Positions 1 to 9,063 are shown, counted from the stretch's first letter. The stretch: DNA of 29,525 nt from Proteobacteria bacterium UBA3413 (GCA_002358345.1 DEOR01000009.1:6342-35866), one strand, 5' to 3'. Made by a program: numbers and translations. The notes: generated from the letters alone by a model not told the origin.

Positions 1-362
1 ATGGGATGCGAGAACACAACATTACTAGGAGAGCCAAACTCAGCTAAAAGCTGATCAGCTGGTAATTTAATGCTCGCTGTATCGGTAATGGTGACGCTTG
101 AATTAAATAAAAAACTTAATGCCCTTAAAATCTCTAAAGAAATTTTTGGTGGCGTGGCAATCACCACCAATGAATTTTCAAAATCTTGTGAGCCTAATTC
201 ATTCAAGTTCTGAATCACCCCTGCAATAGAAGAGGCTGCAAGAGCATTATTAATGCTCTTCTGATTTAAATCATAGGCGAGTATCTCAAACTCATTCTTT
301 TCACTTAACTGCTTTGCAATAGAGCCGCCAATTAATCCCAACCCAATAATAATTATTTTCAC
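1..362 (-). CDS. tyrA: Prephenate dehydrogenase, N-terminal part (runs off left edge)
   Basis: This should be the NAD(P)-dependent oxidative decarboxylase that turns prephenate into 4-hydroxyphenylpyruvate for tyrosine synthesis in the cytoplasm. About 120 residues are visible. They open with a Rossmann nucleotide-binding stretch (IIIGLGLIGGSIAKQL, from residue 3). A VIATPP segment follows, then DTASIK, and the visible part ends in FSHP, the start of the conserved HP(I/M)AG catalytic region. The start is GTG at 362, overlapping the hisC stop in a GTGA arrangement, which implies translational coupling. In Pseudomonas the next domain or gene is aroA (EPSP synthase), sometimes fused to tyrA; that lies outside the window, so fusion cannot be judged. 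The family call is secure; a cyclohexadienyl (arogenate) specificity cannot be excluded. Confidence 0.9.
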   Translation of the reverse strand, partial: MKIIIIGLGLIGGSIAKQLSEKNEFEILAYDLNQKSINNALAASSIAGVIQNLNELGSQDFENSLVVIATPPKISLEILRALSFLFNSSVTITDTASIKLPADQLLAEFGSPSNVVFSHP

Positions 363-1456
363 AATAACAAGGCTAGCTCTTCAAGGAAGCGAAGATTTTC
401 ATCATGGGTTCCTATGGTAACGCGAAGGAAATTTGGCATATCATAAAGATCAATTGGCCTAACAATGACTCCCCTTGCCATTAATTTTTTAAATGTTTCC
501 TGGCCATTAAATTCTCCTTTAAAGGAAATAAAATTGCCGACAGAAGGAATGCATTCCAGTCCAAGATTTGTAAGCTCATTCAATAAAAAGAGTCCCTCAA
601 TTCTGTTTAAATGAATACTTTTCTGGCTATGCTCTTTATCTTCAAGGGCTGCACAAGCAAGATCTTGAGCCAATGCGTTCACATTAAAAGGTTGCCTAAC
701 TCTATTGAGCACCTCAATCAATGCTGGATTAGAGAGACCGTAACCAATTCGAACACTAGCAAGCCCATGAATCTTTGAAAAAGATTTGGTCACCATTAGG
801 TTATCAAACTCAGCTAAAAGGGCGAGAGGATCAACGTAATCACACTTCTCAACGTACTCAAAATATGCACAATCCAAGACCACTAAAATTGAAGCAGGGA
901 TCTTGGCAAGCAAATCATAAACCTCTTGATGGGTGTTGTAGGTGCCGGTTGGGTTATTTGGATTTGCGATAAAGATGATCTTGGTTTCACTGCTAATATG
1001 CTGAGGAAATTCTTGAAGATCATGACCCCAATTTTTGGTTGGCACCTCAATTAATGTTGCTCCAGATGATTGGGTCACGATCTTGTAGACAGCAAATGCA
1101 TGACAAGATGCTATCGCAGATGATTCTGGGTTTAGAAATGCTCGGGCAGCTAATTCCAAAACTTCATTGGAGCCATTTCCGAGGATAATATTCTCGCTGC
1201 TTAGCTTTTCATGGGTTGCAATCACTTTTTTTAGCTTGGTTCCATTGCCGTCAGGGTAGAGATGGAAACCTTTTGAGGAGTTCTTGAGTAGACTCAAGGC
1301 TTTGGGAGATGCTCCTAGTGGATTTTCGTTGCTTGCGAGCTTAATAACTTCTGTAAGACCATATTCCAACATCACTTCATCAATGGATCTGCCGGGTTCA
1401 TATGGGTGCAAGTCGGCAATCCCAGGATTAAGATTCTTCAGTAGCTCAAGACTCAT
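359..1456 (-). CDS. hisC: Histidinol-phosphate / aromatic amino acid aminotransferase
   Basis: A class I/II fold PLP aminotransferase of 365 residues, the normal HisC length. Visible motifs are LASNENPLG (40-48), the PNNPTGT loop (166-172), the LDCAYFEY aspartate region (D195), and the PLP lysine in SFSKIHGLASVRIGYG (K228). Family members transaminate imidazole-acetol phosphate and, in many gammaproteobacteria, also phenylpyruvate and 4-hydroxyphenylpyruvate. Its place between pheA and tyrA matches Pseudomonas hisC2 and argues that the aromatic reactions are its main job here; that is inference from context. It overlaps pheA by ATGA and tyrA by GTGA. The second residue of the usual D-E-A-Y motif is Cys, an uncommon but probably tolerated change. 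Confidence 0.92.
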   Translation of the reverse strand: MSLELLKNLNPGIADLHPYEPGRSIDEVMLEYGLTEVIKLASNENPLGASPKALSLLKNSSKGFHLYPDGNGTKLKKVIATHEKLSSENIILGNGSNEVLELAARAFLNPESSAIASCHAFAVYKIVTQSSGATLIEVPTKNWGHDLQEFPQHISSETKIIFIANPNNPTGTYNTHQEVYDLLAKIPASILVVLDCAYFEYVEKCDYVDPLALLAEFDNLMVTKSFSKIHGLASVRIGYGLSNPALIEVLNRVRQPFNVNALAQDLACAALEDKEHSQKSIHLNRIEGLFLLNELTNLGLECIPSVGNFISFKGEFNGQETFKKLMARGVIVRPIDLYDMPNFLRVTIGTHDENLRFLEELALLL

Positions 1457-2535
1457 GATTCTGAAGGGTAGGAACCAAGAATGCGAACAGAGGCGCTCAC
1501 CGCTTTTAACTCTGCAATGACTTTTTTCAGCTTTGCATCATTTTGATGGCCATCACTGTCTATAAAAAAATTATGCGCATCTGGCGCTGCCCTAGATGGC
1601 CTGGTCTCAATTCTACTAAGGTTAATCTTGCGTTTTTTAAAAGGTTCAAGAAGCTCAATTAATGCACCAGGTTTATTGGCTGTTTGGATTAAAAAAGATG
1701 TTTTATCAATTGAGGTAGGCTCCACGTCTGTGTTGCCAATAATTAAAAATCTTGTTTTATTGGAGGAAAAGTCCTCTATGTTGTGGTGATGTTGGTAGAG
1801 GTTGTATCTGGACAGGGCAAGCGAGCTGACGATACAAAGCGAATGTTTTTCCTGGCTGACCAGCTGAGCGGCCTCTGCTGTGCTGCTCGTTAGCCTCCTT
1901 TCAACATGCGGAAGATTGGCATCAAGCCACTTGCTGCATTGCCCAAGTGCTTGAGGGTGCGAGGCAACAACTTTAGCATCAGCTAATTTAAACTTTTTTC
2001 CCGAAGCAAGTTGATGATGTATCGCTAAATAAGTTTCCCCGCATATCTTAATGTTCTGATCTGCTAAACAATTGAGAGTGGCATTAACCACGCCTTCAGA
2101 GGAATTCTCCATTGGCACTAAACCAAAATTAGCTGCGCCTGAACTTACTTGATCAAAAACATCCTCAATGGTTGGCCGAGGGTCTTCTGAGACTGAGGAG
2201 CCAAAATGTTTAACTAATGCTGCTTCTGAGTGAGTCCCTGGGGGACCGAGATAAGCAACGGTCAATTGCTCTTCTAACGACAAGCAAGCTGAGATAATTT
2301 CCTTGAAAATAAATCTAATTTTTTGATCAGAAATTACTCCGTCATTCAGTTTAATAAGATTTCTTAATATTTCCGCTTCTCGATCTGGCCGGTAAAGGGA
2401 TGAATTATTCTCAAACAGGCCTTTGATCTCACCAACTTTTTGTGCCAAGACCCCTCTTTTTTGGATGAGCCTCAACAGCTTCAAATCAATGGCATCAATT
2501 TGATCTCGCATTGGTTGTAATTTATTTTTACTCAC
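1453..2535 (-). CDS. pheA: Bifunctional chorismate mutase / prephenate dehydratase (P-protein)
   Basis: Converts chorismate to prephenate and then to phenylpyruvate, the committed route to phenylalanine. Three domains are visible, numbered from the GTG start: an AroQ-type chorismate mutase (about 5-85, with RDQIDAIDLKLLRLIQKR), prephenate dehydratase (about 90-265, with the AYLGPPGTHSEAA start, SSTAEAA and NKTRF motifs), and a C-terminal ACT domain (about 275-350) with PGALIELL and ETRPSR, the phenylalanine-binding motifs; the family usually has ESRP. Start choice: the frame stays open to a TTG at 2559, but a GTG at 2535 has a GGA seven bases upstream and leaves the short N-terminus typical of relatives, so I prefer it. 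It lies 4 bases after the serC stop and overlaps hisC by 4, so the genes are probably co-transcribed. Feedback inhibition by phenylalanine is expected from the ACT domain. Confidence 0.93.
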   Translation of the reverse strand: MSKNKLQPMRDQIDAIDLKLLRLIQKRGVLAQKVGEIKGLFENNSSLYRPDREAEILRNLIKLNDGVISDQKIRFIFKEIISACLSLEEQLTVAYLGPPGTHSEAALVKHFGSSVSEDPRPTIEDVFDQVSSGAANFGLVPMENSSEGVVNATLNCLADQNIKICGETYLAIHHQLASGKKFKLADAKVVASHPQALGQCSKWLDANLPHVERRLTSSTAEAAQLVSQEKHSLCIVSSLALSRYNLYQHHHNIEDFSSNKTRFLIIGNTDVEPTSIDKTSFLIQTANKPGALIELLEPFKKRKINLSRIETRPSRAAPDAHNFFIDSDGHQNDAKLKKVIAELKAVSASVRILGSYPSES

Positions 2536-2539
2536 AGTG

Positions 2540-3613
2540 TTATCCGTGTTTAAGCTCAAACTCTCTCATGAACTGGGTTAAAGCTTCTATAGCAGCAAGT
2601 GGAGTGGCGTTATAAATACTTGCCCGCATTCCACCAATTGACCTATGGCCTTTAAGGTTAAGCAGGCCAGCCTGCTGTGCATCATTTAAGAATTGAGCAT
2701 CCATATCTGAATCTCTCAACAAAAATGGCACGTTCATGATTGATCGATTCTCATGAATAACTGGATTGGAATAAAAGTCTGAAGCATCAATGAACTCATA
2801 TAAGCTTGTTGCTTTAGCATGGTTAACCTTTGCTATGGCTTCTAAGCCACCATTTTCCTTGAGCCAAGAAAATACTTTCCCCGCAAGATACCAGGAAAAA
2901 GTTGGTGGGGTGTTGAGCATGGACTCTGATTCTGCATGTTTAGCGTATTGCAGCATTTCTGGAAGTGACTCTGAAGCCGTCGCTAAGAATTCATCTTTAA
3001 TAATGCATATTGTTAATCCAGCTGGTCCTATATTTTTTTGAGCGCCAGCATAGATCATGGAAAACTGAGATACATCAATAGGCTCACTAAGGATAACAGA
3101 GGACATGTCAGCTATAAGAGGTGATTGAGTGATCGGCGCTTGATGTAAAGCATTGCCTTGGATGGTTTCATTGGCAACATAATGAAAGTAGGCAGCATCA
3201 GAAGACTCATTCCAGCTATCCGCATCTGGAACATGATTAAAGTTAGCTGTTTCTGATGAAGCAACAATATTGGCAGTGGCAACCTTCGAAGCTTCTGCAA
3301 GTGCTTTTTTGGACCAGCTCCCAGTTAACAGATAGTCTGCTTGATGTTGCAAAGCAAAATTCATTGGAATCATAGAAAATTGAAGGGTTGCCCCGCCTTG
3401 TAAAAAAAGTACTTGGTAGTTTTTGGGGATGCCAAGCAAGTCAATAAGGTCTTGTCGCGCAGTTGATGCAACTTGCATATACTCTGGAGATCTGTGGCTC
3501 ATCTCCATGATGGACATGCCTGAATTCTTCCATTCCAGAAGTTCTGATTGAGTCTCTTCTAAAACTGATTCAGGGATAGCAGCAGGTCCTGCTGAAAAAT
3601 TCCACTTACGCAT
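2540..3613 (-). CDS. serC: Phosphoserine aminotransferase
   Basis: A PLP enzyme of 357 residues that transaminates 3-phosphohydroxypyruvate to phosphoserine in serine synthesis, and its homologue 3-hydroxy-4-phosphohydroxy-2-oxobutanoate in pyridoxal phosphate synthesis. The sequence opens with the family signature NFSAGPAAIP (5-14), has MEMSHRSPE (37-44) and QGGAT (72-76), and carries the PLP lysine in YAGAQKNIGPAG (K193). Its ATG overlaps the gyrA stop by one base (TAATG) and is preceded by a GGAGG ribosome binding site inside the gyrA end. The gyrA-serC-pheA order is that of Pseudomonas and many marine gammaproteobacteria. Nothing is odd in length or motifs. Confidence 0.95.
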   Translation of the reverse strand: MRKWNFSAGPAAIPESVLEETQSELLEWKNSGMSIMEMSHRSPEYMQVASTARQDLIDLLGIPKNYQVLFLQGGATLQFSMIPMNFALQHQADYLLTGSWSKKALAEASKVATANIVASSETANFNHVPDADSWNESSDAAYFHYVANETIQGNALHQAPITQSPLIADMSSVILSEPIDVSQFSMIYAGAQKNIGPAGLTICIIKDEFLATASESLPEMLQYAKHAESESMLNTPPTFSWYLAGKVFSWLKENGGLEAIAKVNHAKATSLYEFIDASDFYSNPVIHENRSIMNVPFLLRDSDMDAQFLNDAQQAGLLNLKGHRSIGGMRASIYNATPLAAIEALTQFMREFELKHG

Positions 3614-6159
3614 TACTCCTCCGTTTCATCATCTTCTTCAGGTGGAATTCTCACTCCTTCAATCAATTTTTCACCATCTTTGGGCGTAATTACTTTAACG
3701 CCTTGCGTGTTTCTACCTAGGGTCGGGATCTGACTAATCGCTGTCCTAATAAGAGTGCCTTTATCGCTAATCAACATGATTCCATCATCCTCATCAACCG
3801 CAACAGCTGAAACCATATTGCCATTTCTATCGCTAGTTTTTAAAGCAATGACGCCTTGGCCCCCGCGATTGTATGAGGGGAAATCCTCTAGTCTAGTTTT
3901 TTTACCGTAGCCATTCTCAGATAAACAGAGAATTGTTTTGCTCGCATCTCCAATCATTAAAGAGATAACCTTCATGCCTTCTTTCAATGAGATGCCTTTG
4001 ACGCCTCTGGCTGTTCTACCCATGGGGCGAACTTTAGATTCATGAAATCTAATAAGCTTGCCTGAGGAGGATGAAAGTAAAATATCATTGTCACCATTGG
4101 TAATAACCGTGCCGACAAGCTTATCATCGTCATCTAAACGAATTGCTTTAATCCCTGAGTTATATTTTTTGTGGAACAGATTGAGATTTGTTTTTTTAAT
4201 AATGCCGTTTTTTGTGGCCATAAAAATATATTTCTCTTCTGAGAATTCATCAACTGGCAAAATTTGAGTTACCGTCTCATCGGCATCTAGTTTGAGCATA
4301 TTGACTAAAGGGCGGCCTTTGGATGTTCTGGTTGCAACTGGAATCTCGTAAACCTTCAGCCAAAAAACTTTCCCCTTTGTGGTAAAGCACAGCAACTGAC
4401 TGTGAGAACTAAGAACATATAAATTTTGGATTAGGTCTTCTTCTTTAACCGAAGCTCCAGCCTTACCAACCCCGCCTCTTCTTTGCTCTCGGTATTCATC
4501 TAGGGGCTGTGTTTTAGCATAGCCACTTCTTGACAGAGTGAGCACTCGAGTCTCCTCGGGAATCAAATCTTCATTTGAGATATCATGGCGAGTATCATTG
4601 ATATTGGTTTTTCTCTCATCGCCAAAAGTCTCCCTTACCTCGATTAGCTCATCTTTAATTAACGTCAACAGTGTTGCCTTGTCATCAAGTATTTTTTGTA
4701 ATTCTAGGATAGTTGCTAGAATTTCATTAAACTCAGATGAAAGATTGTCTTGCTCTAAGCCTGTTAGACGAGCCAGCCTTAATTCAAGGATAGATTTAGC
4801 CTGATCTGGTGATAATTTATAATTTTTGCCTTGAATGCCACATTCCTTAGATAAGCCTTTAGGTCTACAAGCATCCTCACCAGCTTTTTTGAGAATTGCC
4901 TCTATCGGACCTGCTTTCCATGATTGTTTGCATAATTCAACCGCAGCAACTTTAGGATCTTTAGATTTTTTAATGATGGTGATAATGGAATCAATGTTTG
5001 CAATGGCCACCATCAAACCCTCAACAATATGACCTCGTTCTTTGGCTTTCCTTAAATCAAACTGGGTTCTTTTGATGACAACATCATGGCGATGTTTAAT
5101 GAATTCCTCTAAGACCTCTTTAATATTTAAAACCCGAGGATGGCCGTCCACAAGAACAGTCATGTTGATTCCAAAGGAGGATTCTAATTGCGACTGGGCA
5201 AATAGATTATTTTCTAGCACCTCAACAGACTCACCGCGCTTCACCTCTATGACTACCCTAAGCCCATCCTTGTCAGACTCATCTCTAATCTCACTAATCC
5301 CATCGATTTTCTTGTCCTTCACCATCTCTGCAATTCGCTCTAACATCCTGGCTTTGTTAACCATGTAAGGGACTTCATTAATAATTAAAGCGCTTCTACC
5401 AGAACTATCAACTTCAACCGATGTCTTGCCACGAACATGGACAATGCCGCGTCCAGTTTTATAACCTTGATAAATTCCTGCGCGGCCATCAATTGTTCCG
5501 CCTGTAGGAAAATCAGGACCAGTAATAATTTGGATAATGTCATCGATGCTTGCGCTTGGATTATCAAGCAACAGTAAGCACGCATTCAGCACTTCCGTTA
5601 AGTTATGAGGCGGGATATTTGTTGCCATGCCCACTGCAATACCAGATGAACCATTCACTAAAAGTGCTGGGATTCTAGTTGGCAAAACGTCTGGAATTTG
5701 TTCGCTCCCATCATAATTTGGTGAAAAACTGACAGTCTCTTTATCCAGATCATTTAGAATCATGTCTGTAATTTTGGCCATTCTAACTTCTGTGTATCTC
5801 ATAGCTGCTGGTGAATCACCATCTATTGAGCCAAAGTTACCTTGCCCCTCAACCAACATATACCGCATTGAAAAATCTTGCGCCATCCTGACCATTGCTT
5901 CGTAAACGGCAGAATCTCCATGAGGATGATATTTTCCAATCACATCCCCAACAACTCTTGCAGATTTCTTGTATGGCTGTTTGTAAGTATTTCTAAGAAT
6001 GTGCATCGCAAAGAGAATACGTCTATGGACTGGTTTCAAACCGTCTCTTACATCTGGCAAAGCCCTGCTGTGAATAACGCTGTATGCATAACTTAGGAAA
6101 GATTGCTTGAGCTCATCTTCGATATTAATTGGTAGGATTTCTTTTGCAAAATCAGTCAT
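3613..6159 (-). CDS. gyrA: DNA gyrase subunit A
   Basis: The DNA-cleaving subunit of the A2B2 topoisomerase that introduces negative supercoils with ATP. Of its 848 residues, about 1-510 form the winged-helix, tower and coiled-coil cleavage core and about 530-835 a beta-pinwheel that wraps DNA. The catalytic tyrosine is Y122 (AAMRYTEVRM), the same number as in E. coli. The quinolone-determining segment reads HPHGDSAVYE, so Ser83 is the wild-type serine while residue 87 is Glu instead of Asp. The GyrA box at 559-565 reads QRRGGVG where the consensus has Lys or Arg in sixth place. The protein ends in a short acidic tail (EEDDETEE). It starts the run into serC-pheA-hisC-tyrA and is preceded by an 83-base gap with a promoter candidate. 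Confidence 0.97.
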   Translation of the reverse strand: MTDFAKEILPINIEDELKQSFLSYAYSVIHSRALPDVRDGLKPVHRRILFAMHILRNTYKQPYKKSARVVGDVIGKYHPHGDSAVYEAMVRMAQDFSMRYMLVEGQGNFGSIDGDSPAAMRYTEVRMAKITDMILNDLDKETVSFSPNYDGSEQIPDVLPTRIPALLVNGSSGIAVGMATNIPPHNLTEVLNACLLLLDNPSASIDDIIQIITGPDFPTGGTIDGRAGIYQGYKTGRGIVHVRGKTSVEVDSSGRSALIINEVPYMVNKARMLERIAEMVKDKKIDGISEIRDESDKDGLRVVIEVKRGESVEVLENNLFAQSQLESSFGINMTVLVDGHPRVLNIKEVLEEFIKHRHDVVIKRTQFDLRKAKERGHIVEGLMVAIANIDSIITIIKKSKDPKVAAVELCKQSWKAGPIEAILKKAGEDACRPKGLSKECGIQGKNYKLSPDQAKSILELRLARLTGLEQDNLSSEFNEILATILELQKILDDKATLLTLIKDELIEVRETFGDERKTNINDTRHDISNEDLIPEETRVLTLSRSGYAKTQPLDEYREQRRGGVGKAGASVKEEDLIQNLYVLSSHSQLLCFTTKGKVFWLKVYEIPVATRTSKGRPLVNMLKLDADETVTQILPVDEFSEEKYIFMATKNGIIKKTNLNLFHKKYNSGIKAIRLDDDDKLVGTVITNGDNDILLSSSSGKLIRFHESKVRPMGRTARGVKGISLKEGMKVISLMIGDASKTILCLSENGYGKKTRLEDFPSYNRGGQGVIALKTSDRNGNMVSAVAVDEDDGIMLISDKGTLIRTAISQIPTLGRNTQGVKVITPKDGEKLIEGVRIPPEEDDETEE

Positions 6160-6188
6160 GTTTAAAGCCTAGAAATATTATTTTTTTA

Positions 6189-6218
6189 TATATAGCAAAC
6201 TTCCCTATTTCTAGTGAA
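6189..6218 (-). promoter_or_regulatory. Candidate gyrA promoter
   Basis: Reading the minus strand, TTCACT (6218-6213) is followed after 18 bases by TATATA (6194-6189), preceded by TG plus one base, an extended -10 arrangement. It lies about 30 bases before the gyrA ATG in the only gap upstream of the gyrA-to-tyrA run. The region is AT-rich, so a chance match is possible. Confidence 0.4.
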
Positions 6219-6242
6219 ATTTTACCATACTTAGAGAGGTTT

Positions 6243-7634
6243 TTAGTCTTTAAATTCGGATACAACTAAGCCAATTGACTCCTTGGCATCACCAAATAAC
6301 ATTCGAGTATTTTCTCTAAAAAATAAAGGATTTTGAACGCCTGCAAACCCAGAAGACATAGACCTTTTGAGAACAAAAACAGTTTTAGCATTATGCACTT
6401 CAATGATAGGCATGCCATAAATTGGACTGCCTTCTTCTTCGGTCGCCGATGGGTTGACCACATCATTGGCTCCAATAACTATTGCAACGTCTATTGAGCC
6501 CATGACTGGATTAACATCATCAGGCTCTGCTAAGAGGTCATAGGAGACGTTTGCTTCGGCAAGCAAGACATTCATATGCCCAGGCATTCTTCCTGCCACA
6601 GGATGGATCCCATACTTAACATCTGTGCCATTCTCCTCTAACAGCTCGCCTAGTTCTCTTACAACGTGTTGAGCCTGTGCAACGGCCATTCCGTAACCTG
6701 GAACAATGAGAACAGATGAGGCATTTTCCAAGATTAAGTAAGCATCATCTGCTGAAATAGGCTTAACCTCACCTTGCTCAACTGAGCCTGTGGATTGAGT
6801 GGCGGATGCATAGCCAACAAAAAGAACATTGCCAATGGTTCTGTTCATTGCCTTAGCCATAATGACAGTAAGAATGAGTCCGCTCGCCCCAACAAGGGAG
6901 CCAGCCACAATGAGCACATTGTTTAAAAGTAAGAGGCCAGCAAAAGCTGCGGCTATACCTGATAAAGAATTCAAAAGAGAAATCACCACTGGCATATCGC
7001 CGCCACCAATCGGTGTAACAAAACCTAGACCAGCAAGCATGGTGAGCGCCAAAAAGAACAAGAAATATGAAGGCACTGCAGGCAACACTGTTGAGATAGA
7101 TGGCTCAAAAATTACATACACCAATGCTGGCAGGCTTAAATAAAAAAATGAAATCAGTATGTTGGTAATCCATGATCCTTTGCCTAGCTTTAAGCGCTCA
7201 GACAATTTTCCATAAGCCACCAATGAACCCGAAAATGTTATGCCTCCTATGTAAACAGTAAGCATAATCAATGCATGCTGAAATAAGCTGTTGTCTGGAG
7301 CATTAAACTGAGACCAAGCAATCAAAAAAGTTGCCAGGCCACCAAAGCCATTGAATAGAGCAACCATTTCTGGAATGGCAGTCATCTTCACCTTGATGGC
7401 GATGATAGAACCAATTAAGCCACCCAATAAAACTCCAGCAACGATGATCTTGTAATCTATTTCTAAACTGAGGCATGTAATAGCAACAGCAGAAAACATT
7501 GCTAAGGCAGAAAGATAATTACCCCTGACGGCTGTAGCTTCCTTTCCAAGCATCTTAATGCCTAGTATGAAAAGAACTGAAGAGCCTATATAGACGAGGT
7601 TTTGTATCGCTGAGATATTAGTGAAAAGTTCCAT
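6243..7634 (-). CDS. pntB: NAD(P) transhydrogenase subunit beta
   Basis: The membrane and NADP(H)-binding subunit of the proton-translocating transhydrogenase, which uses the proton gradient to reduce NADP+ with NADH. The 463 residues begin with about eight or nine hydrophobic membrane segments (roughly 5-265, domain II) and end in the soluble domain III. Domain III shows the family signatures: GYGMAVAQAQ, RMPGHMNVLLAEA, GANDVVNPSA, and KRSMSSGFAGVQNPLFF near the C-terminus. It starts 4 bases after the pntA2 stop and closes the three-gene pnt operon. Length and motifs are normal. In a marine heterotroph it is a likely main source of NADPH for biosynthesis. Confidence 0.95.
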   Translation of the reverse strand: MELFTNISAIQNLVYIGSSVLFILGIKMLGKEATAVRGNYLSALAMFSAVAITCLSLEIDYKIIVAGVLLGGLIGSIIAIKVKMTAIPEMVALFNGFGGLATFLIAWSQFNAPDNSLFQHALIMLTVYIGGITFSGSLVAYGKLSERLKLGKGSWITNILISFFYLSLPALVYVIFEPSISTVLPAVPSYFLFFLALTMLAGLGFVTPIGGGDMPVVISLLNSLSGIAAAFAGLLLLNNVLIVAGSLVGASGLILTVIMAKAMNRTIGNVLFVGYASATQSTGSVEQGEVKPISADDAYLILENASSVLIVPGYGMAVAQAQHVVRELGELLEENGTDVKYGIHPVAGRMPGHMNVLLAEANVSYDLLAEPDDVNPVMGSIDVAIVIGANDVVNPSATEEEGSPIYGMPIIEVHNAKTVFVLKRSMSSGFAGVQNPLFFRENTRMLFGDAKESIGLVVSEFKD

Positions 7635-7638
7635 AAGT

Positions 7639-7911
7639 TTATTTCTTTTTAAACATGCTGAGCATTCGATTGGTTACTAGGTAGCCACCAAATACATTGA
7701 TGGAAGCAAAGAGAATAGCCCCAAAGGCCAAGAAGTTCTGGGTATCGCCTTCTGCTGAGAGCATTAAGGCGCCAACAAGCGCAATGCCAGAAATAGCATT
7801 GGCACCAGACATCAAAGGGGTATGAAGTGTACTTGGCACTTTAGCGATAAGCTCGAGCCCAAGAAAAATCGAGAGCAGCAATACAAATCCCAATAAAATA
7901 TACATTTCCAT
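7639..7911 (-). CDS. pntAB: NAD(P) transhydrogenase subunit alpha part 2 (membrane segment)
   Basis: A 90-residue membrane protein with three hydrophobic stretches (about 4-23, 38-53 and 60-80) and a basic tail (FKKK). It corresponds to the C-terminal membrane part of E. coli PntA, split off as a separate gene in the three-subunit enzyme found in Pseudomonas and alphaproteobacteria. The segment containing HTPLMSGANAISG is highly characteristic of this subunit. Its ATG overlaps the stop of the upstream alpha-1 gene by one base (TAATG), and pntB follows 4 bases later, so the subunits are probably made in a coupled way. Confidence 0.93.
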   Translation of the reverse strand: MEMYILLGFVLLLSIFLGLELIAKVPSTLHTPLMSGANAISGIALVGALMLSAEGDTQNFLAFGAILFASINVFGGYLVTNRMLSMFKKK

Positions 7912-9032
7912 TATGCAAACCTCTCGTTCATAATTTCGCCAGCAAATACCAGCACGCTACTTTGAATCACTTCATCCTCAAAATTAAAATGGATAGACTT
8001 GGACTCTGGATGATAAAAATCCGTGATCCAATTAATAATATTATTAGATAAGGCGAAAGATGCATGGCTGGCAACTCTTGAAGATAAATTTGAAACCCCA
8101 ACAACTTTGACGCCATTGATCTCAACCACCTCATCAATTTTTGAGCCTTCAACATTTCCACCAGTTTCAACTGCCATATCAAGAATAACGCTTCCAGGTT
8201 TCATTTGCTTGATGGTATCGAAGTCTATAATTCTTGGTGCTGGCCTGCCAAAAATCTGAGCAGTGGTAATGACGATATCTGATCTTGCGCACACCAAACT
8301 TTGTAACTCTTTCTGCTTTGCAATTTGTTCTGGGGTTAGCTCTTTTGCGTAACCTTGATCGGTTTGACCGGTCTCACCTAGATCAATTTTTACAAATTTT
8401 GCGCCCAAGGATTTAACTTGTTCCTCCACTACGTCTCTTGTATCAAATGCTTCGACCCTTGCGCCAAGTCTTTTTGCGGTTGCAATGGCTTGAAGTCCAG
8501 CCACGCCAACACCAATAACAAATACTCGCGCGGGCTTTAGCGTTCCTGCGGCCGTCATCATCATTGGAAGAGCCGAGCTTAGGTGTTGAGCAGCTTCTAG
8601 CACTGCTGCATACCCGGCAAGATTCGCTTGAGAGCTTAAGACGTCCATTTTTTGTGCTCTTGAAATTCTTGGAATAAATTCCATGCTGACAGCATTTAAT
8701 TTAGCCTCTGCCAAAGCCTTCAATTCATCCTGAGCATAAAATGGATTCAACATGCCAATAACGGTAGAGCCTGGTTGAATCTTCTCAATCTCAACCGGGG
8801 TGAGCGGCGATGGGGTAATAATTAAGTTGCCTTGAGATAAACAATCATCCCTTGAGACTGCCTGAAGACCAAGAGCAATTAAACTATCATCTGAGACATT
8901 GATGTCTTCCCCAATCCCGCTTTCAAAGATCATGCTGGATCCCTCTAAGGCCAGCAACCTAGTTACTGTCTCAGGGTGAATTACAGAGCGAAGGTCTGTA
9001 GCATCGGGAGATTTTAATGCCGCAATAATCAT
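7911..9032 (-). CDS. pntAA: NAD(P) transhydrogenase subunit alpha part 1 (NAD-binding)
   Basis: The cytoplasmic NAD(H)-binding domain I of the transhydrogenase, related to alanine dehydrogenase. The 373 residues include RAQKMDVLSSQANLAGY (125-141), the region that contacts domain III; the Rossmann loop GVGVAGLQAIATAKRLGA (174-191); EAFDTRDVVEEQ, where the acidic residue after the second strand selects NAD; and the mobile-loop region GYAKELTPEQ. The protein stops before the membrane segments, which are supplied by the next gene. It leads the operon; a promoter candidate with a consensus -35 box lies just upstream, and the gap to the downstream end of the neighbouring reductase is 141 bases. 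Confidence 0.95.
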   Translation of the reverse strand: MIIAALKSPDATDLRSVIHPETVTRLLALEGSSMIFESGIGEDINVSDDSLIALGLQAVSRDDCLSQGNLIITPSPLTPVEIEKIQPGSTVIGMLNPFYAQDELKALAEAKLNAVSMEFIPRISRAQKMDVLSSQANLAGYAAVLEAAQHLSSALPMMMTAAGTLKPARVFVIGVGVAGLQAIATAKRLGARVEAFDTRDVVEEQVKSLGAKFVKIDLGETGQTDQGYAKELTPEQIAKQKELQSLVCARSDIVITTAQIFGRPAPRIIDFDTIKQMKPGSVILDMAVETGGNVEGSKIDEVVEINGVKVVGVSNLSSRVASHASFALSNNIINWITDFYHPESKSIHFNFEDEVIQSSVLVFAGEIMNERFA

Positions 9033-9063
9033 GAATTTTTCTAAGCCTTAATGTTTGTAGTTC

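Noticed and set aside
5042..5368. Plus-strand open frame inside gyrA
   Set aside because: The product is Ser/Thr-rich and lacks any domain; the gyrA reading frame on the minus strand is certain.
6207..6220. ATTTC-TAGT-GAAAT inverted repeat between pntB and gyrA
   Set aside because: Short AT-rich arms with no U-tract placed to end pntB; likely chance.
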